From Tetrapyrgos nigripes (lineage: Eukaryota > Basidiomycota > Agaricomycetes > Agaricales > Campanellaceae), in assembly GCA_013368315.1 (NCBI GenBank), contig JAACJM010000024.1, positions 558,001 through 622,000 of the forward strand: a DNA stretch of 64,000 nucleotides, read 5' to 3'. The position numbers were made by a program, and so were the translations under genes. This document shows positions 44,653-55,369 of the stretch, piece by piece. The notes under the pieces are model-generated. The model searched no databases, was not told the origin of the DNA, and worked only from the letters and a program-made list of their open reading frames with translations. How positions within the stretch are numbered: position 1 is the first letter of the stretch; each line of letters starts with the position of its first letter.

Positions 44653-44775
44653 TTATTGCATGAAGTTGTATATGAGGCTTTTCCTGATGTAGCCTTACGA
44701 TGCCCTTCAAGCGACTCGGACAGGCACGTGTACCTACTGATGTAAGTACTTACTACCAGGGAATTGTCTTTTCTA

Positions 44776-45266
44776 CATCAGTATTTTGACAGATTACTAG
44801 TGGACTGGTCCACTGGTGCTGCAAGCCAACTGACTGGTGGAAATTTTATTCACCTCTGTTTGGATACTTAACAGCACTTGTAGAGTACGAGATGTAAGTA
44901 GAAACTACCTATGATATCACCGTAGCTATCGCAAACAGGTGGCGCAATAATTATTAAGTAGCGGCGGCTACGCGTCAGCCGGTCGTCGGGGGCGTCGGGA
45001 GGTGCCGAACGCTGTCCCTGACAACGATGAGAACATTAGCCGGTGTCGGAAATGACTTTCGGATCATTGCTGACCATGTGCTCACCTTTGGCAATGTTGC
45101 TGGGCCCTTCCTCGACAATGATGATGCCCAAACGACGTCGACAAGCACTCAACTGGTGGAGAAAAATACTTGTCTGGTGGAAATGGGGGGTCTACTGGTT
45201 TCAACTGGTGCTCTGCCAAATTTTGGCCCTACCAGTTGAAACCAGTAATCTGTCAAAATACTGATG
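44776..45266. mobile_element. 491-bp TIR element (CATCAGTATTTTGAC ends)
   Basis: Inverted termini CATCAGTATTTTGACAGATT extended by ACT, A or G, G at both ends, flanked by TA on each side (44774-44775, 45267-45268). Inside are repeated ACTGGTG/CACCAGT motifs. The first six bases and the TA flank match the larger element ending 86 bp away at 44689. Non-coding. Confidence 0.75.
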
Positions 45267-45344
45267 TATAGAGGAACATGTACTTACCATAGGGAAGAGA
45301 ACTTCGAAGAAAGGTATAAATATGTCGGGCACGTACACGGTGGC

Positions 45345-46000
45345 GGGAGAGATATCCTGGATCGACAATCGACGGGTTGAAATTTGAAATTTGCGAAATT
45401 ACCCAGATTGCAGCTCAAGGGGGTCCGGGCGGGAGAATCCCGTACCGGGGCTAGGTAGGTAGGTTCCCTGGTGAAGCCCTTAAATTTTTTTTTTTTACCG
45501 ACTAATTGGAGCTGGCAAGCATGCTGGCGGGTGTCAATCTGGTGAGCTGTGAAGTTAAACACATAAATATATGCTCACCAGATGTTTTATGACAATTACG
45601 CAGTATCTCTGAGCGCGAGCCGGGTAAGGTTCCAACTGTCTGGCAAAGCACGAGACTTGAGGTCATGTGCACATACTATATTTGGCAGGTAAACTGGTGT
45701 GAACTTACCTTATATAGAAGGTAAGGTAGGTAGGTTCCTCGACCAAGGCACTAAATTTTTTTCCGACCCCCAGTCGTTAACTTTTTTTTTCGGAACCCCT
45801 TGTTGCAGCTCGCAATTAATTCTGAGCTTACGGGAAGTCATCCAGTGAGTGTTTGATGATATATAAAGAAAGATAGAGAACAAAGGCAGACAGACAGCTG
45901 CATAGTCACGGACTATGTATCATTGACGAGGTTATTTGAAGAACAAAGTGTGCAAGCAAAGAGAGAGGCCCGAGGGAAACAAGTAGCAAAAACGAGCTAT
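45345..46000. repeat. Dispersed repeat, copy A (partner at 52976-53290)
   Basis: Shares CGGGTTGAAATTTG near 45375 and AGGCAGACAGACAGCTGCAT near 45880 with 52995 and 53185 respectively, in the same order and orientation. It also has an internal duplication: GGTAGGTAGGTTCC plus a poly-T block occurs at about 45450 and again at about 45728. Family unknown. Confidence 0.6.
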
Positions 46001-47600
46001 TGTCTGCCATGAAAGCTAGTGAACGAAAAGTCCGGTTCAGTCCGGTTCGGCACCAAATTTCTTGAACGCTGAACTGGACCTTGCGTCCGGTCCAGAAATT
46101 CTCTGAACTTTGGACCGGACTTCACGTCCGCTGAATTTCGGTCCAGTTCAAGTCCAAGTAAGGTTCAGACACGTCCAAACTTTTTCTGTCTCCAAGATAG
46201 CTGAATGGATTTCTTTTACCAAGGTAGCAATGAGTTAGGTAGTTATGAATGCTTCAAGGCCCATTGATGACAAAAGACCAGTCAAAGCACAGAAAAAGAA
46301 GTATACAAAAACTGCTCTGTACTCCAGCCCAGAGAGGGATGTTTCTGCATCCATTACGTGCCCAAGTGTTCTACTAAAATACTTAGATTCAGAATGTAAT
46401 TCCGCAGACATGAATATAGAGTGTGTATACATTGTGGTTGGTCGTCAAACATCGAAAAAATCAAGCCCTGACAACCAAATTTGGCATGATAAGGGAAAGA
46501 AAAGGAAAAGGAAACCAGAAGAAGAAAAAGCACACAAGAAAGGAATACGAGAAGAAAAGAAAAAAAGAAAAAGAGATAAGAGGAGAGACATACTATAAAC
46601 TATAATACCAAAGCAATATCCTTCCCAATCTATCTTCTTCGTCATTCCTTCCAACTTCTCTTCAACCAATAATTCCAATTCTTCATAATACGCAAGCCAC
46701 TCCCGAAAGCCCTACAGACGAGCGTACGCCCCCCTGTAGTCCAGTCATTGAAGACTGTTTTTTGACGGTGAGGACTCCATGGGTCAATAACTCTGAACGC
46801 AAAGGATGAAGGCGCTACGCAGCACTGGCAGTGGTTCGATGGCAAATAACGGACGGAAGAACTTGGGTTCAGGTATCTGGACTGACGCCACCGACAGACC
46901 GTGTCATCTGTGTCGATACTGAGACACGGGCTGCGAAGAGAGACGATGTAGCAGAGGTGTGTATACAGCGGAGGGAATGACGATAGCGGATTGGAGGGAT
47001 GAACTGGTCCGAGATATGGGGCTGGAGGAGTCTTGAAGCGTTGTCGATGCGCAGGTTTGAGGATGTGAAGTATGTAGGAGGATTGGGAGTCTGTTGGGAG
47101 TGTTGTTGAGCTGCTCAGTGTTGGATTTCGTTACAAGAGCATTGGAAGACGTGGAAAGGGAGAGCAGGGAGCTGTTGAAGGGATATGAGGGCCTCCCAGA
47201 CTAGAGGCGCGTCGACAACGCAGGAGGGAGTGTTTGCTGGAGAGGTCTCAGATGTGAGACCCCGTAAAAACTTCGCGATCTGTACACCAAAGATGTCAGC
47301 GTCAAGATAGCGATGACTACGCAAGATAACATATGAGTTAAAGGCCGAGAACGCTGAGCTGGAGGTCGACGGCAGCGGAGATGGTGGTGCGCTGGAGACT
47401 AAGCCAAGTTTTTTAATGATAGGCGCGTGTACTAACCGATATACAACCAGGAAGATGTTAGACTCGGGAGTGAGCTGGAAGGCGTAGCGCGAATGAGAAG
47501 AAGAGAAGGAGAGGAGAGGGCACAAGTCTGAGTGGGATATCCATTTCCGGAATGAAGCTTAATGAAGCTTTAATGAAGAGTGACCTCAAGCCACCGGATG
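46001..47600. other. Gene-poor region with a GTCCGGTTC repeat cluster
   Basis: 46028-46170 consists of repeated GTCCGGTTC/GGTCCAGTTC units starting at TAGTGAACG, reminiscent of hAT subterminal repeats, but no matching other end was found. A 136-codon minus-strand ORF at 47115-47525 (SHRYLDADIFGVQIAKFLRG) looks coding in part yet matches no family I recognise. Confidence 0.4.
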
Positions 47601-50349
47601 CAAAAACTTACATAATCAACACTTTTCCTCCCTCAATCACTCCGACGAAGTCCGTTGAAGATAGATAGATAGATATTCACAACCACTTACAAAGCCGCTC
47701 GTGCTTTCTTCGTCGCCTTTAACTTCTGGTGAGTGCTACGACTATCAGGAAACTAAACATGACGCCGTTTACAGAAAAGAAAAGAATGTCAAGCATGTAT
47801 AGACCAACGATTGCGAAGATGGAGAAGGAGGTGATATTTGATCCAAAGGTGTCAAAAAAGTGCGTCTTCTACTCTTTCTGTTCTCTTCCTTTCGCTGACG
47901 CATTGTTTAGAACCATATTTGTCCTTTTTGGCTCATTGCATATTTCACTTACAGTAGCGCCAACCCAGAGCTAGAGAACACGATATACCAGCCGTCCCAT
48001 GTCCTTGGTACCAAGATGGCGCGTTTGCCGACCACTTTTCGTCACAGTAACGATCTCTACAGGGCAGTTCGGAAAAAAAGATCTGGTGCGTCTCGTCTTT
48101 TCGTATTAGGTGGTTCTGACTAACACATCTTTCTTCCTTCCCCTGCGTCTCTAACCAACCCGTCGGATTCGTCCTCCCTCTATTTGTACCCAATGCCCTG
48201 AAGCCACCCCGACAAACTCCGAGCAACCGTTAACGAAAACGTAGAGGATATTTCGGATTGTTTCATCGAGATTACAAAGGCACACAAAGGGTGAGATTTC
48301 CTCTTCAGTCCTTGCCCTTCGTTCCCCATGTGTCTGCCCTTTTACCTTTTTTTTTGAGGGGTTAAGTATACTATACTACCTATTCTCTTTCTTTCTTCCT
48401 GTCCACATCCGCATCGATATTTCCATCTCGTGTTATTCTATCTACCCCAACCCGCCTCTACTAGCTTAGATCTCGAAACTGTCAACCTTCCTTGACGAGG
48501 CTGTTGAAACCATCCACCGAAAACGGTCACTGCGATGGTCGGCAAGAATTCTCCATTCCTAAAAATCTCGTCGAGGACGCGAATCGATATTACATCCTCG
48601 CGTTTTGCGGAGTTGTCTTTGGTGATGTCTTACCTGGCATGGTTGTGGGTATCCATTCGCATTGTTTTTCGTTCATTGTTCCTTTTCTGGCATTTTAATC
48701 TCCACCTCGGCCTTGTTTCATCTTTCTCTTTCTCTTTCCTTTTTCTTTGGGAGGACGAGCGTGATGGACGATGGGAGAAAGAAAGGAAAAGGATGCCGGG
48801 AGGGCTGTGTGATAGAGAGCCTGAGGAGAGAGATTGAGTGATGAATGATGGGAACCGACGGTTGCACGCCGTCACTTGTGTTTATTCCCCACGTCGAGAA
48901 TTGGAATTGGAATCATTGATATTTACGGCCAAGAAGTGTCTAGACGTTTTGGTCGTCTTGAGGTACGTCTTGTGTCAAAACCGGAACAATTGATACTCGA
49001 ACTATTCTCCTCCCGGATGCCACTGGTAAGTGCATTAAATTCTCGTTACTCGCTATGGTTTGACGCTTCGCTGTGTTTTTGGTTTGTCACTCGTCTCCTT
49101 CTCATCGTTCACTGATTTTTGCTTTCAGTACTATTTGCGTACTGGCATGTAAGCACGGTGTGTTACATAAAGAATATAAGATCATTAAATAAATAAGGCG
49201 TATCCTTGACGACCCTCGACAGGAAAGGGGGCCTCGTACCCTGCCATGCGAAGCAGTGGCATCATTCCCCATTTTCTAGTACATTGAAAAATGGCTCAAA
49301 ATTTTCCCAAAATCTTCCCAATACTCCGCCAAAGTTTGAGCCCGTCTGACATAGTTTGCAAAACAGCCCAATATACAGCAAAGTATCACCCCAGTTTGTG
49401 GAACCTTGTTATTTGGAAGTAAGTATATCGGTCCGTTTTTCGATATTTTACTCTGTCGATTTTTGTGGTGCTCTCAGCCTCCTCAAATTTTGGCTCCCAT
49501 ACTCATCCATCACCATCTCATTTTCTTCATCTTGAGCACCTCTCATATTGCTATTGCCTCCTAATACCAAATCCCACATCCATTCCTAATAAGCATGTCT
49601 TCCTCAACATCGTGGGCCGGTAAGGCAAGACAAGATTTGGCAAAATCCTTCCTGTTTCGAGATTTTCTGATAAAATGGGGGCGAGACATTTTTTGTACCT
49701 CGCGAGTTTTGACGCGGTGGTAGTGCCTGGGGGTGTGTTGCAGAATTTTTCAAAATTACCCGTTTTTACATACGGTTTATTCGGCTTTCATTCCTCGTAC
49801 ATCTTTATCATTTGCATCCTTTCAGAATTGGAAACGCTTTGTGGCGTCTACAATAGTGCTAGCCCTAAAATCTATAAACAATCACCAAACGTTAAACATC
49901 AGTCCGCAGAAAGTCAGTCAGCTGGGGCATTTTCTGTTTCGGGGGTCTTAACATGTACTTGGTCTAGTCAATCCAAGTCTACGTACAAGATATTCAGTTG
50001 AGACTAAGTTGAAAGTTGAAACGTAAGAAAAGTGTAAATCTATCTATCTATCGGCTTGGCATGCCAATTACATCTCCTCTCCCAGTTCAATTCGAGGTAC
50101 CAGTAGATTCGTACACTGGCAAGTAGCATTGAAAGTTACGAAGGATCCGGTACCTGAGACAACGGATTTCAGTGGTTCGATAGATTGTCTGAGAGTTTCG
50201 TGGGGACCTAGAACAAAGAACGGGGTAAGTAGTGGCAGACATCCTCAGAAGTGGCGGACTATTCATTCGGGTGGATATAAAAATGTCAAAACATCGCCGT
50301 TTGAGAGCAGCAACCACCTCACAGTAACTGCTACCTCATCCTCCAAATC
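47601..50349. other. Gene-poor region with possible decayed exons
   Basis: Short plus-strand pieces (PELENTIYQPSHVLGTKMAR near 47990, ENVEDISDCFIEITKAHKG near 48250) with GT/AG-like flanks suggest remnants of an intron-rich gene, but stops prevent a model. 49471-49670 is a dispersed repeat. 50060-50340 should contain the promoter of the cysteine-rich gene. Confidence 0.35.
49471..49670 (+). repeat. Dispersed repeat, copy B (partner at 24112-24345)
   Basis: Aligns with 24112-24345 in the same orientation. In this copy the repeat contains an ATG (49595) followed by an open stretch starting SSSTSWAGKARQDLAKSF, which could be the start of a lost coding region. Confidence 0.55.
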
Positions 50350-50736
50350 ATGAATGCCAAATTCTTCAACGCTATCTTGGGCTTCTTCCTCATCGTTGCG
50401 GTCACCTCTACCACTGCTGAACCTGTTCCTCGTCAGCGTATTCCTTGTAAGTGCTTTTCGCAAATCTCCATGAAAGACTTTACTGAAAAGAACTTTTTTG
50501 CGCAGGCGGTGATGCCGATCCTGTATGTCCATCCCTTTATGAATGATCTGTAATAACTGTACTAACCATTTCACTCAAGGACGCCTCCTGCTCCCGTGGT
50601 TGGTTCTGCTGTGACGCGCCAACCTTCATCGGTGATGGCCAGTGAGTGTTACTGCCACGAGCTTCCAATTGTAGACTTCATTAATATGTCGTCCCCTTCT
50701 AGCTGCATTCCTATAGACGAAGATTGCCCTCAGTAA
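50350..50736 (+). CDS. Small secreted six-cysteine protein
   Basis: Four tiny exons (50350-50446, 50506-50522, 50580-50641, 50703-50736) splice in frame to 69 residues. A signal peptide (AKFFNAILGFFLIVAVTS, cleavage near TTAEP) is followed by a short mature chain with cysteines spaced C-X8-C-X5-CC-X10-C-X6-C and an acidic end CIPIDEDCPQ. The C...C...CC...C...C order is that of inhibitor-cystine-knot (knottin-like) folds. It may be an effector, antimicrobial or inhibitor peptide; function is unknown. The 17-bp second exon makes it easy to miss in automatic annotation. Intron phases are all consistent with one frame, and every intron is GT-AG. Confidence 0.75.
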
Positions 50737-51329
50737 GCCAGGACCGAAGGCTTTTCAAATCCTTCTGTAAAATGGGTAACAGTATACATACCTAATCGGA
50801 TGGTGTAAAGCCGGCTTAAGTAGTACGTACTTGGACGGCCTAGAAAGATAGCGGACGATATACTAGTACTATGTAGAGCCAGGAACAGGTCCAGAGGCAA
50901 TGAAGATTCCACCGATCTAGGTATAGTGCCTTATCAATATCATTCCAAGTATCTGATGAACTGCAAATGACCCCTGAGATCAGGTTTCAGCATCAAGTTC
51001 TAGGTTAAGATTTTCTCAGGTATCCAATCAATCAACGTTATTTGTGATAAGGTTTGATAGATGCTGTTACTTTTCCAAATTATAACAATAACTCTTTCGA
51101 CAAGTTCATCATGATGCTGATGCGATGAGCAGGTACCACAGCAAACTGATCAAGAGATGCACAGCCAACTGACAGATACTTAAGGAGCCGGCAAAGTGAG
51201 ATTTTGCGGTTGATTTATTCCAGCAAACACTTGTCTGTGCCGTACAGTCCTCTCTTCTGCAATCCCCAAGAATGCACTCCTCTCTTATATCTTCAGATAT
51301 CACTCGCTTTCAAGATTCTTTAGTGCAAA
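50737..51329. other. Intergenic, no gene recognised
   Basis: Three-prime flank of the cysteine-rich gene and upstream region of the seven-helix gene. No repeat or RNA gene seen. Confidence 0.45.
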
Positions 51330-52705
51330 ATGCAGTTGAAGCACTTTGCTTTGGTAGGTCCAGAACCCAAAGATCAACTTTGAAATATCTCCCTACTCAT
51401 TGTAACCTTGATGTATAGGCATTGAACTTTTGCTCACCATTTCTACCATCTTGCTTCTATGGTAGGCCTGTCCCAAACTTTTCTTACACAGTCTCAGAGT
51501 CAAACACTGAACAAGTCAGCAAGGACTTCGACAGTCACCAATGCGCTTTTTTCTCGTGATCGCATGTGCAATCATGCTTATAAGCTCAGCTATAAACATG
51601 GTGACAGATCAGATATTTCTTACAGTTCAGGTTCGAAGCCTGGCATATCGAACATACAATCCTGTTCCAATTATGATTGCAGTTTCAATAATGGTGACAG
51701 TGACATCAAGAATTAGTGTGAGTTCCTCTATGCTATTTTAATTCCTCATCTGAATACTGAAGTACATACATGTGAATAGTACTTCCTGGGAGATATGATT
51801 GTGGTTTGGAGGGCATGGATCATTTTTCAAAGGGACACTATTTCCAGAGGAATTCTTCTTTTCTGTGTTGCTCAATCATTAGGTAAGAATTCATACCATC
51901 CTTACTCTGGAGAAATTAATTTTGTTAAGCTGACATTTCTGGGTTTAGGATGCAGTATTTATGATGCGTTCATTGGCATTAGAGGGATACTTGAGGCAAA
52001 TTTTGTACGTATATTTTTTTTGTTGATTTATTGAGACCCAGCCTTAGTAGATTATGTAGGTAAACTCTCAGCCTATCCGAGTGATACTGCTGGCATCACT
52101 TGTCTTTACCAACCTCACAGCAGCTTTTCTGATTGCAAACAAGGCTTGGTAAGCAGATAACAGACTGTTGGATTTTTAGTTTCCAGCTTCAACTTGATTT
52201 GAATTTCTCAACAGGCAATACAGGCAATCTGTTAAAGCTCACCTTGGCAGATTAAATACAACAACTCAAGTTGAGCAAATACTGATACTCTTAGTCCAGT
52301 CTGGTGTAATCTATTGCATTCCCTGGGTAGGCAATCATTTGTGCTTGCTTAGAACAGTTGAATACTAATAAAATAGCATTTTAAACCTAGATTCTAGCTA
52401 TGCCTAGTATGTTCAATCCAGGATATTCAGTTTCTGTAGGACTCTACCTGGACGTAATGGTGCCCCACCTGGAAGCAATCTATCCCACTGTAATCATCCT
52501 CCTTTCCCACCTCTACAAGAACCACCAAGACTCCATTCTTGAGAGTCTTTCTCAACCTCTGGAGTTTGCCGCAGCTCCTGCTCCAATTCCATCATCCCAA
52601 TCTGATCCATCAGCATTTGGACGTGGACATGACACTCAAGATGGAATGAATGAGAATGAGAATGATATTCAGGAAGTGAGGAGAAGAGATTCTGTGATAG
52701 TATGA
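51330..52705 (+). CDS. Seven-helix membrane protein of the agaricomycete GPCR-like family
   Basis: Multi-exon gene. Well-supported exons are about 51517-51716, 51780-51882, 51949-52004, 52072-52148, 52215-52326 and 52391-52705; short 5' exons near 51330 and 51419 are less sure. Family marks are FLGDMIVVWRAWIIF, PIRVILLASLVFTNLTAAFL, ANKAW followed after an intron by QYRQSVKAHLG, VEQILILLVQSGVIYC and IYPTVIILLSHLYKNH. These are typical of a large set of about 350-residue seven-helix proteins in mushrooms, of unknown ligand and function. The cytosolic tail is Ser/Pro-rich, then Asn/Glu-rich. The gene appears intact downstream of 51517; the N-terminus needs transcript support. Confidence 0.75.
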
Positions 52706-53834
52706 GGAGGAGAATGAGAATGAAATTTCAGAGCTACAAGCCCACCAGTGGGAAGGACAAGTTTATTTCATTTACTTCATTTACATAAGTATGGAATGAT
52801 TCTGTTATATGTATCTCTCATTTACTCATTTATTTAAGCTCAAAATTAGAAACTGGTACTTACATTTGAGACTAAGTATTTGAACCCAGCATTTGCGCGG
52901 AGACAACTTAAGGGCAAAGACCTCATGACAGGAGTGTTGTTGGGCATGGGAGGGATTACCATTTTGAGGTTGATATCTTTGATTGATGATCAACGGGTTG
53001 AAATTTGCAATTGCAATTGAATTGCAATCCTGTGAAATTACATATGTACATGTGTGATTGGCAGTGTATGAGGTGGCGATTTGAGTGGAGAAGAAAAGGT
53101 TCAAGGTGGCTGGCCTGCCTGGATGCTCGTAAAGATAAATATCTGAGTGAGTGTTTTGATAGAGAAGGATACAGTAGAAACAAAAGGCAGACAGACAGTT
53201 GCAGAGTCACGGACTGTCAGCGCTGAGAAGTCAGCCCCCAGAGTCTACTGTGTATCAAGAAGTTTGGGTAAAGGAAAGTGCGCAAGTAGCAAAGATGGTG
53301 TTCCAGCTCATCAAGCTCCCTGGCTGGAAGTCAAAACCCAGCTTTTGTGCGTACTACAGTCCTCTATCCAATTATGGCAGTGTAACAAAAACAAACATAC
53401 AAACATGAATCTATATGAGCTTTTCTTAAGTCACAACGAACTTTCTCGCATTGCCCTTAAGTCAACTTAAATTTATCTCAAGTCTGTTGTACTACTTACT
53501 GAGAATGTACTACTGAGGATTTATACACATTGTTAGGGCTGCAAGAAAAACTCAAGTCCCATCATAAGTCTATTGTAAGTCCACAGTGTAATAAGTGTGT
53601 GAGATGCAACAAAATCACCAACTTAAGTTCTGTCTGTGCTTAAGGGAGTTAAGTCCACCCCTCAAGTTGGGGGGTCAAGAAAAGGAGGAGGACGACGCAC
53701 TGTTGATGGTTGCGTAATGCTATCAAAGAAAAAGAAAGAGAACACCATGAGTCATGCAGTCTAAAAAGTTGAGAAAGGCAAGTAAGACAGGAGGGTCCTT
53801 CTCTATTGATGAGAGCAGTGAGGGCTACTAGAAG
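52706..53834. other. Spacer containing a dispersed repeat
   Basis: Holds the copy at 52976-53290; the remainder (53300-53830) shows short CTTAAGTC/TTAAGT repeats but no gene. Confidence 0.45.
52976..53290. repeat. Dispersed repeat, copy B (partner at 45345-46000)
   Basis: Shares CAACGGGTTGAAATTTGC and AGGCAGACAGACAGTTGCAG with the copy at 45345-46000, in the same order, but with a shorter middle and without the poly-T blocks. Confidence 0.6.
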
Positions 53835-54260
53835 TAGTGTTGCACCGGCTCGACTCCGGCTCACTCTGGCTCGGCTATTAACGGCTTGACTATGTCATAA
53901 CCACGGCTTGGCTTTTAAGCTGTAAACAGCTCATGACTCCGGCTTGAGCTCAATGGAGCCGATAATTGTTCACTTCAATAGACTAATACAGTTGCAATAC
54001 AGCTGGTGTCATAATTTTCTACAAGTCGATTGAACGATGATTCATATTTGATTGTATTCATTTTGCGATCCTAGACCTTGGCTATTCACGTCATTTCAGG
54101 GTCTTTTATACACTTTTATATGAGAGACCCTATCCCTAGCCACAAGCGAGCCCGAGCCAAGTGACACAGAGCCGGCTCATTGTTTGTTTGACTCGGCTTG
54201 GCTAAAGAGCAGCTTGACTCCCGGCTTAGCCAGAGTCGAGTCGAGCCACGTGCAACACTA
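53835..54260. mobile_element. 426-bp hAT MITE with 8-bp target duplication
   Basis: Ends TAGTGTTGCACCGGCTCGAC at 53835 and, read inward from 54260, TAGTGTTGCACGTGGCTCGA. The 8-bp sequence ACTAGAAG occurs immediately outside both ends (53827-53834, 54261-54268). TAGTG-type ends with 8-bp duplications identify the hAT superfamily. Subterminal GGCTCGACTC/GAGCCG repeats fill both arms. Non-coding. Confidence 0.92.
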
Positions 54261-54445
54261 ACTAGAAGTGAGGTACAGGTGTGAGGGGGGAGAAGGAAAC
54301 AGGAAGAAAAAAGCAGGAAAAAGTCAGTCAGTCAGCATTGGTTGACATCCACAAGAAAAGGAAAAGAAAAGAACACCAAAGCCAACACCCATACCCAAAC
54401 CCCAATGTAAAGAAAGACAAGAAAAAGAAACATGAAGAAAGAAAC

Positions 54446-55087
54446 TGTTAAGTCCGGGCGGATCCTAGTACTAGGAAGTACTGTGGACCTGGGCAGAGGT
54501 CTATGGGAAAGAATGGAATGATAATGAATCCAGGCGGAACCAGACAGGAAGAGGATAGACTGAAAGAGGAAGGATTCAGTCAGAAAGACCAGGAAGTCAA
54601 GATGGAAGGTTAATGGCACTATTGGTACCACCTCGCTAGTTGTCTAATCAGAATTGATCAGAATGGATAGGAGACCAGCTAAATCAATTTTAGACTTAAG
54701 CTATCTACTACAAAGTTGCTAGCTTAAGTACTATAACGGAAGTATACGGAATGAGATAGGAAATTATCGGAAATGAATATGGAAATTACTGGAAAAGGTC
54801 AATTTGCTATCATCACGTGGAAACCCTTTGGAAAGAAAAGGAAGGGGAGCACAAGGTGCTATGAGATATGAAACGGAAATGAAACAAATATGAATGTGAG
54901 CTATCCGGTTAGTATCTGATATGAGTCGGATAGGATCCGATGAGAAATATGGACTAAACGGATTTGTGGCAATTTGGATATGAATTGGAAATGAAGATGA
55001 ATCGGAAGTGAAATGGAATGAAAAGGAAAGAGTCGGAAACTGTTCAGGAATGTTCAGAAGGAGTTGGAGAAAGGCATAGGCTTTACA
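54446..55087 (-). repeat. Gypsy 3' LTR
   Basis: 642 bp from TGTTAAGTCCGGGCGGATCC to GGCTTTACA on the plus strand. Related to the solo LTR at 30363-30994. GAAAC lies immediately outside; the partner flank is lost with the 5' end. Confidence 0.88.
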
Positions 55088-55369
55088 GTATCCCCCTCTT
55101 AGGCCTCGAGCCCTCGAGAGGCATGGAAAAGGACAGGGTCCATATGGAAACGAAGTTATGAAACAATAAAAACAAAAATAGAACAAGGGTGGACCCCAAA
55201 TCAGAACAGTCAGACATGGAATACAGCGGGTGCAATCGGAACAGGGTCAGGTTACCAGATTTGGAAATAGAATTTTGAAAACAATGGGGATGGTCTGTGC
55301 GCAGTTTGGGAGGTACAAATATGGGGCATCTTGGAAACCATCAAACTCAACTTCAATTGAATCCCCAAC

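Larger units (their letters stand above)
35900..44689. mobile_element. TIR DNA transposon (about 1.7 kb without the nested copia)
   Basis: Inverted termini of 37 bp, CATCAGGAAAAGCCT then T or C then ATATACAACTTCATGCAATA at 35900-35936 and 44653-44689, with one mismatch. TA flanks both sides (35898-35899, 44690-44691). Just inside both ends are multiple copies of TTATGCA/ATTATGCAT, like transposase-binding subterminal repeats. The copia element (36198-43305) sits inside. No transposase was recognised in the 1.7 kb that remains, so it is probably non-autonomous. Confidence 0.78.

Noticed and set aside
51625..51650. GGTTCGAAGCC, possible tRNA B box
   Set aside because: No A box or cloverleaf fits around it, and it lies inside an exon of the seven-helix protein.
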